Shown one piece after another: positions 41,918-50,315 of a stretch of DNA of 50,315 bases. The notes beneath the pieces were generated by a model. That model had not been told where the DNA came from. It was given only the letters and a program-made list of their open reading frames with translations, and did not search any database. The first letter of the stretch is position 1; the number at the start of each line of letters is the position of its first letter. The translations under genes were made by a program, and so were the position numbers. The DNA is from Acidobacteriota bacterium (lineage in GTDB: Bacteria > Acidobacteriota > B3-B38 > Guanabaribacteriales > JAGGZT01): NCBI GenBank assembly GCA_021161905.1, contig JAGGZT010000056.1, positions 1 to 50,315 of the forward strand, in the 5' to 3' direction.

Positions 41918-43525
41918 ATGGCTAAAGAGGAAATAAACCTTTCACAGGAGAGATGGCGTCTTTATACCGCCGCTGCCATCGCTGTTATCACCCTCATTTA
42001 CTTAGGGACGAGATCCCAGGCTTACAACTTCGACGGTACGGTATTCGCTCTTTATCTCCGCTACAGCACCGCCACCGGGGATTTGATACGGGTAGTTCAT
42101 CCCCATCACCTCCTCTATCAACCGCTCGCCCATCTCTTCTACCGGGCACTTGAACTCCTCTCCTATGAACCAGTGACCATCTTCGCCCTCGAGCTTATGA
42201 GCACCCTCTTTGGTCTTTTTGGATTGATCCTATCCCTCAGCCTTCTAAAGAAATTGGGCCACCCCCCGATGATTCGTTTCTTCTTCCTCCTCGTTCTCGC
42301 CTTCTCCTTCGGGTATTATCTCTTCAGCCTTGAGGCAGAGGTCTATATCATCTCTTGCTTTTTCCTCACCGCCACCTTTCTCTCCTTCATTACTGCCCTC
42401 GAGAAAAAATCAGCCCCGCTCTTGCTTCTCGCTGGTATTCTTTTTGGGCTAAGCGTTCTTGCTCATATCACTAACTTCCTTCTTCTTCCTGCCTGTCTCT
42501 ATCTCTTGAAGAAAAGAGAGCCAAAATCATACCTCTGTTTCATAGGACCTGCGCTGTTACTGCCAGCCTCTGCTTACGGTATCGTCATTATGTCGAAGGG
42601 TTTCCCCAATCTGAGCGCTACTCTATCCTGGTTCTTGGGAGCAGCGGCAAACCAGATGCCAGGAACCACAATAAACCGTTGGAGTGCCTCGCCGATAAAT
42701 CCCTGGATCTCCCTTAAAACCCTGGGCGAAGCGGTGGTGACTTCTAAGCTCTATCCTGAAAAATCGCTTCCTCTCTTATCCCAAATTGTCCGCTATCTCT
42801 TTCTCCTTTTCGCCTTCCTCCTCTTCCTTCTTCCCCTCTTGAGGATAAGAAAAAAGGAGAAGATATTCATCGCCAGCCTAATCTGGTTCTCCTCCTATCT
42901 CGTTTTCTTCTCCTTCTGGGATGTGGGCGCTCTCGAGTTCTTCATTGCTATCCTCATTCCATTTACCATCATCCTCTCCTTCGGGGGAAGGGAACTTCTA
43001 AAGAGCCTAAGTTTTCGGCGAGGGATAGCCCTATTTTCCCTCTTCATCGGTCTTCTCTTCTTAATAAACTTCACCTATGGGATAAAGCCGCGAACAAAAG
43101 CAGAAAATAACCTCAATTATCAGAAAGCTTTGTTTGTAAAAGAAAAAACCAAGCCGAGCGATGTGGTGGTGATCCTTGGATATCCCGGGATCGGCTTCAA
43201 TTATGGTAAGATATACATTCCCTACTTTGCAGAACGGGAGGTAATCATCCTCGATTGGCTGGTGGGGAAGGGAGATGAAAAGGCGCTATCTCGATTCGAG
43301 AATCTGCTCCGGGGGAAGCTCGCCGCGGGGAAACGGGTTTTCCTCCTTTCCGAGGTGATCGATGATTGCCCGGCAAGACGGGCATTCTTAAAAAGCCATA
43401 GGATAACCAAAGAGATATTTGAGGGGTTCATCCATCGATTTGTCTTGATCCCGGAGGCGGAATTCTCACCCGATTTCCGACTTATCCGCCTCCTTCCACC
43501 ACCAAATTACCTCAAGGAGAACTAA
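41918..43525 (+). CDS. Large GT39-like membrane protein (first of two)
   Basis: 535 residues with about 11-12 hydrophobic segments and a soluble C-terminal domain of about 150 residues. The first periplasmic loop after TM1 has NFDGTVFALYLRYST and VVHPHHLLYQPLAHLFY, the sort of acidic loop with a candidate catalytic Asp seen in ArnT/PMT (GT39 and GT83) enzymes. SLEAEVYIISCFFLTATFLS is a further typical helix. Such proteins use polyprenyl-phosphate sugars. No ribosome site precedes the ATG, and the promoter lies immediately upstream (possibly leaderless). The next gene starts with no gap after its stop. Sugar and acceptor unknown. Confidence 0.65.
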   Translation: MAKEEINLSQERWRLYTAAAIAVITLIYLGTRSQAYNFDGTVFALYLRYSTATGDLIRVVHPHHLLYQPLAHLFYRALELLSYEPVTIFALELMSTLFGLFGLILSLSLLKKLGHPPMIRFFFLLVLAFSFGYYLFSLEAEVYIISCFFLTATFLSFITALEKKSAPLLLLAGILFGLSVLAHITNFLLLPACLYLLKKREPKSYLCFIGPALLLPASAYGIVIMSKGFPNLSATLSWFLGAAANQMPGTTINRWSASPINPWISLKTLGEAVVTSKLYPEKSLPLLSQIVRYLFLLFAFLLFLLPLLRIRKKEKIFIASLIWFSSYLVFFSFWDVGALEFFIAILIPFTIILSFGGRELLKSLSFRRGIALFSLFIGLLFLINFTYGIKPRTKAENNLNYQKALFVKEKTKPSDVVVILGYPGIGFNYGKIYIPYFAEREVIILDWLVGKGDEKALSRFENLLRGKLAAGKRVFLLSEVIDDCPARRAFLKSHRITKEIFEGFIHRFVLIPEAEFSPDFRLIRLLPPPNYLKEN

Positions 43526-45532
43526 ATGGGAACTAAAACATCTCTCAAACGGAATCTCGTCGAGTTCTCTCTTCTTTCCTGGTCACTTATACTATTCTTC
43601 CTCCTTCTCTTCCTCATCCCTTCGCTCAAGATAATCTTTGTAAGCCTTACATCCCTTTTTACCGCGACGGCGATCTTCCTCTCCGCCTATCTTATAGGAA
43701 GGTTCATCTTCAGATTGCTCTCTTTTCATTGCTCCTTCAGCCTGATCGAGGAAACGGTTATCTCAGTGGGGATCGGCTTGGGAGTGTGCTCTTACATCGT
43801 ACTGCTTCTCGGATCTATAGGCTTTCTATCACCCTTAATCCTCTACTTACTTCTCGGCTTGGGTATAGCCTTAAATTTCCCGGAGATCCTCTCCTTCCTT
43901 AAAAGGGAGATAAAACTCGAGGAGAAAAAGGAAAAAGAACGGGTCACCACCTTCCAGTGGGTAATGCGGGTGGTGGTGGTTTCTGTCTTCATTCTCGGTT
44001 TCTTCCTCGCCCTCTCTCCTCCCAAGTTCTACGATGTTCTTGACTATCACTTCGGGGTGCCTCATCAGTACATCCTCCAGGGCAGGATCGGCTATCTCCC
44101 CTATACTGCCACATCGAACTATCCCCTATTGATTCAGATGTTATATACTCTGGCACTATTGGTTAAAGGTGGTATTGCGGGCAAGCTGGTAAACTATCTC
44201 ATAGGGGCTTTCGCCATCTTCACCCTTTATGCCATCGGAAGAAGGTTCTTCAAACCACCAACACCCATTATAGGAAGCGCCATCCTCGCTTCGAGCCCCG
44301 CCTTTATTCAGCTACTCGCTGTTCCTACCTCCGACCTCGGTTTTCTCCTCTATACCCTCCTCTTCCTCCTGGTGCTCCTCATCTGGTGGGAGAAGGGTGG
44401 GCGATCTCTTCTCATCCTTGTCGGTATCCTTGCCGGGCTCTCGCTCGGCACCAAATATACTGCTGTCCTCTATACCCTGGGCTTGGGCGGAGCAATGGTG
44501 CTGATAAAGAGCACTCGCCGGGATAGATTCCACCGAGGGCTGATTCATCTTTTCATCTTCATGGTGGTAGCCATCGTGGTCTTTTCCCCTTGGCTGGTGA
44601 GAAATTATATCCATACCGGCAACCCAATCTTCCCCGCCGGAACCTCCTATTTCGGCGGAAAAAACTGGAGCCCTGCCCACGAGAAACAGCTATTGAACAC
44701 CACGAGGAACAAGGTGATATCAGCAGGAAGCCCTCTATCGATACTTCTTCTCCCCTTTGACCTCACCTTACATCCAGAGAGGTTTGGCACCATTGGGGCA
44801 AATCCCGGCCTCGTATTCCTCATCTTCCTCCCCCTTCTCATCTTTCTCTATCTCAGGAAGAATTGGATCTCACCGCTCCTCGTCCTTTATGCGGGTGGTT
44901 ATTTCGCCATCTGGATCTTCTCCTTCCAGCAGACGCGATTCGCCCTTCCTGCCTTTGCTGCTCTCTCTCTGGTGCTCGCCTCTCAGCTTTCGGCGGTGAT
45001 GAGCTACCACTTTGGGAGGATCACTCCCTTTCTCCGCCTCCTCTTGATCGGAACGATGATCCTGGGGATACCGCTCTTCCTTTCCTCACACACCAGGGTA
45101 TTCGATCCCATACCGTATATCATCGGGCTCGAGGATGAAGCTCACTACCTGGAGCGAGCTGTCTCTTCCTACCCGGCGATGCGCTATATCGACGAGAAGC
45201 TACCCAAGGAGGGAAAGGTCCTCTTCATCGGTGAGACGAGGAGTTACTATCTCAATCATCCCTTCATCTGCGTAAGCGCATATAACACCCATCCTCTAAG
45301 CAAGATCGTGCGGGAGGCGAACGGCACAAAGGAGATAGGGGAAAAACTAAAAGAGATGGGGATACGCTACCTCCTCTTCAGCCAGCAGGAGACGGCTCGG
45401 CTCGATCGCTATTTTCCCCTTCACTTCCAGTTCAATCGGTTCGACAAGATAAAGTTCACGATGTTCCTGAACGAGGGGACGACCATTCTCTTTAATAAGA
45501 ACAATGTATTCGTCCTGAAGATAAAGGATTAG
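43526..45532 (+). CDS. Large GT39-like membrane protein (second of two)
   Basis: 668 residues with about 13 hydrophobic segments. After a basic linker comes a helix and then SPPKFYDVLDYHFGVPHQYILQG, a loop carrying Asp residues that corresponds to the catalytic loop of GT39/GT83 enzymes, then YPLLIQMLYTLALLVKG. The C-terminal ~170 residues are soluble and outside the membrane, ending in an alpha/beta domain (KVLFIGETRSYYLNHP). It begins directly at the stop of the preceding gene (TAA then ATG), with AAGGAG upstream. It is probably a partner rather than a copy of it; the sequence similarity between the two is low. Function by family only. Confidence 0.65.
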   Translation: MGTKTSLKRNLVEFSLLSWSLILFFLLLFLIPSLKIIFVSLTSLFTATAIFLSAYLIGRFIFRLLSFHCSFSLIEETVISVGIGLGVCSYIVLLLGSIGFLSPLILYLLLGLGIALNFPEILSFLKREIKLEEKKEKERVTTFQWVMRVVVVSVFILGFFLALSPPKFYDVLDYHFGVPHQYILQGRIGYLPYTATSNYPLLIQMLYTLALLVKGGIAGKLVNYLIGAFAIFTLYAIGRRFFKPPTPIIGSAILASSPAFIQLLAVPTSDLGFLLYTLLFLLVLLIWWEKGGRSLLILVGILAGLSLGTKYTAVLYTLGLGGAMVLIKSTRRDRFHRGLIHLFIFMVVAIVVFSPWLVRNYIHTGNPIFPAGTSYFGGKNWSPAHEKQLLNTTRNKVISAGSPLSILLLPFDLTLHPERFGTIGANPGLVFLIFLPLLIFLYLRKNWISPLLVLYAGGYFAIWIFSFQQTRFALPAFAALSLVLASQLSAVMSYHFGRITPFLRLLLIGTMILGIPLFLSSHTRVFDPIPYIIGLEDEAHYLERAVSSYPAMRYIDEKLPKEGKVLFIGETRSYYLNHPFICVSAYNTHPLSKIVREANGTKEIGEKLKEMGIRYLLFSQQETARLDRYFPLHFQFNRFDKIKFTMFLNEGTTILFNKNNVFVLKIKD

Positions 45533-45534
45533 GG

Positions 45535-46548
45535 ATGAAGATAAGGGCTAAGGCGCCAACGAGGATCGACCTTGCGGGTGGTACCCTCGATATCTGGCCC
45601 CTCTATCTACTCCATCCGGGCTCGATCACCATCAACCTCGCCATATCGCTTGCCACCTCGGTCGAGGTGGAAAAAAGAAGGGACGGAAGGATAATAATCA
45701 TATCAAAGGATAAAGGGGAAAGGCTTGAAGCAGAGGGGGTGGATTTCCTTCCGGACGAGACCTCGCTCGATCTCCTGGTTCAGGCAGTTAAGCATATGAA
45801 GCCGAAGTCGGGGCTCACCATTACCACCCACTCGGATACACCTGAGGGCTCCGGTCTTGGTAGCTCGTCGAGCCTCCTCATCGCCCTTCTTGCTGCCCTT
45901 GAAGCGGTATCGGGCAAGAGGATGACCCCTGAAGGAAGAATAAGGCTGGCGATGAACCTCGAGGCGAGGGTGATCAGGGTCCCTACCGGATGTCAGGACT
46001 ACTTTCCCGCCACCTTCGGTGGTCTTTCCGCCATCCACCTCGGTCCTGAAGGACCGGAGAGGGAAAAACTTCCTCTCCCTTCGGCTCTACCGGCACGCCT
46101 CCTCTTAGCCTATTCCGGGGTTTCCCATTTCTCCGGCTCTCCCAACTGGAGGGTAGTAAAACAAAGGATCGAAGGAAAAAACGAAATAAAAACCATCCTG
46201 GATGAACTAAGGAATATATCGCGGGAGATGTACCGGGCGCTGAAAAAGGGCGATTATAAAGCGATCCCCAAGCTATTTACCGCCGAGTTCGAACTCAGAT
46301 CTTCTCTTCCCGGGAAAGCCCTTCCCAAAAGGATAAACGAGATAGTCGTCGAAGCGAAGAGGATGGGGGCAAGCGCCAAGGTGATGGGCGCAGGTGGTGG
46401 CGGGGCAATACTCTTTTTTGTCGAACGAGATAAGAAGGAGGAACTCTCCCGATTTCTCCTCACGAAGAAGCTCTCCATTCTCGCCTTCTCTCCAAGCAGG
46501 CAAGGGCTAACCGTGGAAAAGACGATGATTCCCGGCTTTGGTAAATAA
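45535..46548 (+). CDS. GHMP-family sugar kinase
   Basis: 337 residues. The GHMP motifs are present: KAPTRIDLAGGTLDIWP (motif 1), PEGSGLGSSSSLL at 103-115 (ATP loop) and KVMGAGGGGAILFF (motif 3). Its N-terminus resembles D-glycero-D-manno-heptose-7-phosphate kinase and related sugar-1-kinases such as fucokinase, more than homoserine or mevalonate kinases. It starts 2 bases after the second glycosyltransferase stop, so it is probably co-transcribed, and may supply an activated sugar for that pathway. No nucleotidyltransferase or epimerase gene sits beside it. Substrate unknown. Confidence 0.72.
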   Translation: MKIRAKAPTRIDLAGGTLDIWPLYLLHPGSITINLAISLATSVEVEKRRDGRIIIISKDKGERLEAEGVDFLPDETSLDLLVQAVKHMKPKSGLTITTHSDTPEGSGLGSSSSLLIALLAALEAVSGKRMTPEGRIRLAMNLEARVIRVPTGCQDYFPATFGGLSAIHLGPEGPEREKLPLPSALPARLLLAYSGVSHFSGSPNWRVVKQRIEGKNEIKTILDELRNISREMYRALKKGDYKAIPKLFTAEFELRSSLPGKALPKRINEIVVEAKRMGASAKVMGAGGGGAILFFVERDKKEELSRFLLTKKLSILAFSPSRQGLTVEKTMIPGFGK

Positions 46549-46566
46549 ACTCCTTCCCCTCTTCTA

Positions 46567-46582
46567 ATACAAGTTATCGCGG
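46567..46582 (+). promoter_or_regulatory. Candidate NrdR box 1
   Basis: ATACAAGTTATCGCGG keeps the core C4, A6, T9 and G13 of the NrdR consensus but is only a moderate match (about 10 of 16). It starts exactly 31 bases before the stronger box, the normal spacing of paired NrdR sites. Confidence 0.5.
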
Positions 46583-46597
46583 TAATATGAAAATAAA

Positions 46598-46613
46598 ATA
46601 CAACATATAGTAT
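46598..46613 (+). promoter_or_regulatory. Candidate NrdR box 2
   Basis: ATACAACATATAGTAT matches the NrdR consensus acaCwAtATaTwGtgt at about 13 of 16 positions, including all strongly conserved ones. It is the centre of an AAATAC/GTATTT palindrome and sits just upstream of the nrdJ -35 element. NrdR with ATP/dATP represses ribonucleotide reductase genes. Confidence 0.65.
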
Positions 46614-46620
46614 TTCCCCC

Positions 46621-46649
46621 TTGACAAGGGGAGAAAACTCCTCTACACT
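46621..46649 (+). promoter_or_regulatory. Sigma70-type promoter for nrdJ
   Basis: TTGACA at 46621-46626, 17 bases, TACACT at 46644-46649. The spacer itself holds a short imperfect palindrome, GGGGAG-AAAA-CTCCTC. The start would be near 46656, about 66 bases before the ATG. Confidence 0.65.
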
Positions 46650-46721
46650 AAGAATTAGCCCGCAAAGGGTTGGTCTTAAGCAGAAAATTGAAGATATCGT
46701 AGAAAAGGGGGGAGGAGGATA

Positions 46722-49025
46722 ATGGGTCGTACTCTCGATATAAAGGAAAAAACGAAAAAGGAGACGGAATCCCTCTTCCGGGGGAAGGCGGGTCTTTCTT
46801 CCGACGAGATGAAGAGGTTCACCCCAAACGCCCTTCGGGTGCTCGCCCGAAGGTACCTAAGGCGCGACGCCAAGGGGTATCCTATCGAGACGCCTCGAGA
46901 GATGTTCCACCGGGTGGCGGAGAACATCGCCTCGGTGGAGAAACGCTACGACCCTTCAGCCGATGTAAGGGAAATCGCTAAAATCTTCTTCGACCTTATG
47001 TATAATCTCGAATTCCTCCCCAATTCCCCTACCCTGATGAACGCCGGAAGGGAGCTTCAGCAACTCTCCGCCTGCTTCGTTCTTCCGGTGGACGACTCAA
47101 TGGAGTCGATATTCGATGCGATAAAACATACCGCCTTAATCCACAAAAGCGGTGGGGGGACTGGCTTTTCCTTCTCTCGGATCCGTCCCAAGAACGACTA
47201 TGTGAAGAGCACCCAGGGGGTATCGAGTGGTCCCATCTCCTTTATGACCGTTCGCGATGCTGCTACCGAGACAATAAAACAGGGGGGCACGAGACGAGGT
47301 GCGAATATGGGCATCCTCCGGGTGGACCATCCCGACATCCTCGAGTTCATCACCGCCAAGGCGGAATCGGGGAGGCTCAACAACTTCAATATCTCGGTGG
47401 CAGTGACGGAGTCATTTATGAAGGCGGTATTGGCGGATAAGGAATATCCCCTGGTAAACCCGCGGACGAAAAAGGAGGTAAAGAGGCTAAAGGCGAAAGA
47501 GGTCTTCAGGAAGATCGTGGAGATGGCGTGGAGGACCGGGGACCCGGGGATAATCTTCATCGATCGGATAAACCGGGACAACCCCACCCCGGAGCTCGGC
47601 GAGATCGAGAGCACCAATCCCTGCGGGGAACAGCCACTTCTCCCCTTTGAGTCCTGCAACCTCGGCTCGATAAACCTCGCCCGGATGGTAAAGGAGGAGA
47701 AGGGGAAAACGACGATCGATTACGAAAAGCTAAGAAAAACGGTTCATCTCGCGGTCCGCTTCCTCGACGATGTGATAGATGCGAGCAGATTCCCCTTAAA
47801 GGAGATCGAGGAGATGACCAGGGGGAACCGGAAGATAGGGCTCGGGGTGATGGGCTGGGCGGATCTCTTAATAAAACTCGGTATCCCTTACAACTCCAAA
47901 GAGGCGATCGCCTTGGCGGAAAAGGTGATGGGCTTCATCGACGAGGAATCGAAGAAGGCATCCCAAGAACTCGCCAGGGAGCGCGGACCGTTCCCCAACA
48001 TAGGAAAAAGCATTTACAAAGACAAAGAACCGATAAGAAACGCCACCACTACCACCATTGCCCCTACCGGGACGATAAGCATCATCGCCGGCACTTCAAG
48101 CGGTATCGAGCCTATCTTCGCCATTTCCTACATCAGGAAGAACATATTGGGCGGGGAGCGGATGGTGGAGGTTCATCCCCTATTTGAGGAGATCGCCCGG
48201 AAGCGGGGATTTTTCTCTGAGGAACTGATGGAGAAGATAGCGGAAACAGGGACTATCGCCGATCTCCCCCAAGTTCCCGACGATGTGAGGCGGATCTTCG
48301 TCACCGCCCATGAGATAAGCCCGGAATGGCATGTGGAGATGCAAGCTGCCTTCCAAAAACATACAGATAATGCGGTCTCCAAAACAATAAACTTCCCCCA
48401 TACCGCTACCATCGAGGATGTGGAGCGGGCATATCTCTTAGCTTACAAAAAGGGGGTAAAGGGGATAACCATCTATCGCGACCGGAGCAAAGAGGAGCAG
48501 GTGCTCACCACCAAAAGATCGGAGGAAGAAAAGACGAGGAGAAAAAGGCTCCTCCCCCGGGAAAGACCCTATGTTACCCGGGGGGTAACCCAGAAGATAA
48601 CCACCGGATGCGGAAACCTCTATGTAACCATAAACGAGGATGAAGAGGGACCCTGCGAGATATTCGCCTCAATGGGAAAATCAGGAGGATGTCCCGCTTC
48701 CCAAAACGAGGCGGTGGGAAGGCTCGTCTCCCTTGCCCTTCGCTCCGGGGTGGACATAAGGGCGATAATCGAACAACTACGGGGAATACGCTGTCCCCAG
48801 CCTCTTTGGTCCAATGGAGAGATGGTCCTCTCCTGTGCCGATGCCATCTCCCGGGCACTTGAGCGCTATTTAGAGGGGAAGGGAAGACCGGAGGAGATGG
48901 CTAAGGTCAAGCTCAAGAAGAAAAAGACAGGCACTCCGCCAACCTGTCCTGAATGCGGGGGAATGCTTGAGTTCGCCGAAGGGTGTGTTACCTGCCGTGC
49001 CTGCGGCTATACCAAATGTGAGTAA
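46722..49025 (+). CDS. nrdJ: Class II (adenosylcobalamin-dependent) ribonucleotide reductase
   Basis: 767 residues. The catalytic cysteine and acid residues of class II enzymes are visible: Cys118 in [22 protein letters not shown] with Cys301 and Glu303, and Cys312 in [12 protein letters not shown]. The C-terminus holds a TSCPD-type block ([18 protein letters not shown]) and a zinc ribbon (CPECGG then [10 protein letters not shown]), common in NrdJ. It reduces ribonucleotides to deoxyribonucleotides using coenzyme B12 and no oxygen, in the cytoplasm. A strong GGGGGGAGGAGG site precedes the ATG. The upstream region shows two NrdR-like boxes. It is followed by an AT-rich segment with a different composition. 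Confidence 0.94.
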   Translation: MGRTLDIKEKTKKETESLFRGKAGLSSDEMKRFTPNALRVLARRYLRRDAKGYPIETPREMFHRVAENIASVEKRYDPSADVREIAKIFFDLMYNLEFLPNSPTLMNAGRELQQLSACFVLPVDDSMESIFDAIKHTALIHKSGGGTGFSFSRIRPKNDYVKSTQGVSSGPISFMTVRDAATETIKQGGTRRGANMGILRVDHPDILEFITAKAESGRLNNFNISVAVTESFMKAVLADKEYPLVNPRTKKEVKRLKAKEVFRKIVEMAWRTGDPGIIFIDRINRDNPTPELGEIESTNPCGEQPLLPFESCNLGSINLARMVKEEKGKTTIDYEKLRKTVHLAVRFLDDVIDASRFPLKEIEEMTRGNRKIGLGVMGWADLLIKLGIPYNSKEAIALAEKVMGFIDEESKKASQELARERGPFPNIGKSIYKDKEPIRNATTTTIAPTGTISIIAGTSSGIEPIFAISYIRKNILGGERMVEVHPLFEEIARKRGFFSEELMEKIAETGTIADLPQVPDDVRRIFVTAHEISPEWHVEMQAAFQKHTDNAVSKTINFPHTATIEDVERAYLLAYKKGVKGITIYRDRSKEEQVLTTKRSEEEKTRRKRLLPRERPYVTRGVTQKITTGCGNLYVTINEDEEGPCEIFASMGKSGGCPASQNEAVGRLVSLALRSGVDIRAIIEQLRGIRCPQPLWSNGEMVLSCADAISRALERYLEGKGRPEEMAKVKLKKKKTGTPPTCPECGGMLEFAEGCVTCRACGYTKCE

Positions 49026-49030
49026 ACAGC

Positions 49031-49060
49031 TTGATACCTTGAAAGGCTTTAATCTATAAT
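49031..49060 (+). promoter_or_regulatory. Sigma70-type promoter for the restriction-modification genes
   Basis: TTGATA at 49031-49036, 18 bases, TATAAT at 49055-49060. AGGAGGT follows at 49067-49073, about 13 bases before the ATG, a little far. Composition is already AT-rich here. Confidence 0.7.
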
Positions 49061-49085
49061 ATCTACAGGAGGTTTAATTAAAAAG

Positions 49086-49880
49086 ATGGAAAAGGGGGAT
49101 AGACTTTTCTTTCAAACTGAGGATGTTCTAATATATAATGATGATTTTTTAAATACTAATTTACTAAAAGAAAATACCATAGATTTGATAGTAACTTCTC
49201 CCCCTTATAATATTGAGGTCTGTTACCACTCTTACAACGATAGGATTTCCTATGTTGATTATCTAGATTTTACAGAAAAATGGCTTGAAAAAGCGTATAA
49301 ATTATCAAAAGATGTCGGAAGACTTTGTTTAAACATCCCTTTAGACAAGAATAAGGGCGGGCAGCAGAGTGTTTATGCTGATGTTGTCACAATTGCGAAA
49401 AGAATCGGTTGGAAATACCACTCTACTATTGTGTGGAATGAACAAAACATCTCAAGAAGAACTGCCTGGGGTTCCTGGCTCAGTGCTTCGGCTCCTTATG
49501 TGATTGCACCTGTGGAAATGATTGTGGTTCTCTATAAAAAAAGATGGAAAAAACCATCTAATGGGAGGGAATCAGATATCACGAAGGAAGAATTCGTCGA
49601 ATGGACAAACGGGGTATGGAGCTTTATGGGAGAAAGTAAAAAGCGAGTAGGCCATCCTGCACCTTTTCCTATTGAACTTCCAAAACGCTGTATAAAACTT
49701 TTTACTTTTAGAGGCGATATTGTCCTAGATCCTTTCCTGGGTAGTGGAACAACTTTAATAGCTTGTGCTTTGACAAAACGGAAAGGGATTGGAATAGAAA
49801 TTGACAAAGAGTATTGTGAAATTGCTAAGAAAAGACTCGTAAATGAAGCAAGAATTCAGCAACTTACTTTGGAAATATAG
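49086..49880 (+). CDS. DNA methyltransferase, SPPY-type (N4-cytosine or N6-adenine)
   Basis: 264 residues. Motif IV is TSPPYNIEV near residue 38, and motif I, DPFLGSGTTLIACAL, lies near the C-terminus, giving the beta-class order of amino-methyltransferases (catalytic region before the AdoMet site). SPPY is the form most often found in N4-cytosine methyltransferases, though N6-adenine enzymes also have it. It lacks a recognisable target-recognition domain beyond the middle 130 residues. The codon choice (ATA, TTA, AGA, AAT) and AT content differ clearly from nrdJ, a sign of transfer. The HNH-type gene starts 12 bases downstream, so it is probably the methylase of a type II system. Confidence 0.83.
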   Translation: MEKGDRLFFQTEDVLIYNDDFLNTNLLKENTIDLIVTSPPYNIEVCYHSYNDRISYVDYLDFTEKWLEKAYKLSKDVGRLCLNIPLDKNKGGQQSVYADVVTIAKRIGWKYHSTIVWNEQNISRRTAWGSWLSASAPYVIAPVEMIVVLYKKRWKKPSNGRESDITKEEFVEWTNGVWSFMGESKKRVGHPAPFPIELPKRCIKLFTFRGDIVLDPFLGSGTTLIACALTKRKGIGIEIDKEYCEIAKKRLVNEARIQQLTLEI

Positions 49881-49892
49881 GAAATAAATACA

Positions 49893-50315
49893 ATGGGGGA
49901 AAAATCACGTAAAACTATTTCGGATCTTATTCTTGAATATTTCAAAAAACACCCGAGAAAAGAACTACGCCATGGGCCGGTAGTGGACTGGGTAGAGAAG
50001 GAATATCTAAAATTGTACAATAAAAAGCCCAGGGATCCTTGGCGCGAAATTCGAAGATTGTATCAAGAAGGAATTCTTATAAAAGTGAGGAAAGGCGTTT
50101 ATAAATACGATCCTAACCTGACTAATAAGAGAGAACTGAATGAATTTCCGCCAGAAGTGAAAGAAAAAATATTTAAACGAGATAACTATAGATGCGTCGT
50201 TTGTGGAAGAGGAATAGAAGATGGAGTAGAAATACACGCTGACCACAAGATACCTCTTGATAAAGGCGGGACGAACAACGTGGATAACGGTCAAACTTTA
50301 TGTTCGGAACACAAC
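49893..50315 (+). CDS. HNH-type endonuclease with N-terminal winged helix, 3' end outside window
   Basis: The frame is open from this ATG to the last base, 141 codons. The first ~75 residues look like a winged helix (TISDLILEYFKKHPRKEL, then WREIRRLYQEGILIKV). After that, CVVCG (Cys101, Cys104), HADHKIPLDKGG (the His of the HNH core, His118), NNVDNGQTLC (Asn132, Cys137) and SEHN (His140) form an HNH/zinc nuclease motif. No stop has been reached, so length and any target-recognition domain are unknown. Placement directly after a DNA methyltransferase with the same AT-rich base use argues for the restriction enzyme of that system. The ribosome site is weak. Confidence 0.75.
   Translation, partial: MGEKSRKTISDLILEYFKKHPRKELRHGPVVDWVEKEYLKLYNKKPRDPWREIRRLYQEGILIKVRKGVYKYDPNLTNKRELNEFPPEVKEKIFKRDNYRCVVCGRGIEDGVEIHADHKIPLDKGGTNNVDNGQTLCSEHN

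Noticed and set aside
1-50315. CRISPR array, tRNA/rRNA genes, insertion sequence ends, origin
   Set aside because: No direct repeats with spacers, no cloverleaf-like stretches, no transposase, no DnaA-box clusters seen by eye; a tRNA scan would be needed to exclude small RNAs fully.

Overview
The window is gene-dense chromosomal DNA from a Gram-negative-type (diderm) bacterium that I cannot name. A TraF/PorV-like outer-membrane barrel protein, a lipoprotein signal and FtsEX indicate a double-membrane cell. A cobalamin-dependent (class II) ribonucleotide reductase and a MenA-like prenyltransferase suggest an anaerobic or microaerophilic, menaquinone-using life. Proteins rich in Lys, Glu and Arg, with frequent AGG/AGA arginine codons, would suit a warm habitat. 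A deep lineage such as Acidobacteriota or Aminicenantota is a guess from gene content. Start sites and promoters are unusually readable: most transcription units have a TTGACA/TATAAT-type promoter with a 16-18 base spacer.

Layout, left to right. 1-4.6 kb (minus): a cut-off outer-membrane protein, two tandem DUF507 genes and a 989-residue exported TPR protein. 4.6-6.5 kb (plus): a GT87 membrane mannosyltransferase-like protein and a HAD phosphatase. 6.5-12 kb (minus): a CPBP protease, then an apparent operon TPR protein / NhaC-type antiporter / NTF2-like membrane protein / YdjM-type hydrolase, and an EamA permease. 12.2-18.7 kb (plus): a ribbon-helix-helix protein; an ICMT-like methyltransferase with an apparent frameshift; a rhomboid protease; and a two-gene phosphorelay. 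18.7-22.1 kb (plus): a metalloprotease, endonuclease III, a LUD protein, a small unknown protein and a YfcE-like phosphoesterase. A metallo-beta-lactamase-fold hydrolase follows at 22.2-23.0 kb.

23-31.5 kb (minus): gatB, a membrane MA-type peptidase, ftsE and ftsX overlap or nearly overlap; then a HAD phosphatase and an exported small protein; then a JAMM-DinG helicase fusion coupled to a UbiA/MenA prenyltransferase. 31.7-37.1 kb: a class V aminotransferase (plus) facing an aspartate-racemase-like gene and an exopolysaccharide set made of UDP-glucuronate decarboxylase, sugar-phosphate transferase and GT4 glycosyltransferase. 37.2-41.8 kb: purH, an RDD membrane protein and a DUF885 lipoprotein. 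41.9-46.5 kb (plus): two large GT39-like membrane glycosyltransferases and a GHMP sugar kinase. 46.6-49.0 kb: nrdJ behind two NrdR-like boxes.

From about 49.03 kb to the right edge the composition becomes visibly AT-rich. Here lie a DNA methyltransferase and the first 141 codons of a winged-helix plus HNH endonuclease, probably a transferred type II restriction-modification system that continues past the window. I saw no rRNA, tRNA, CRISPR array, insertion sequence or replication origin, and no gene-free stretch longer than about 300 bases.
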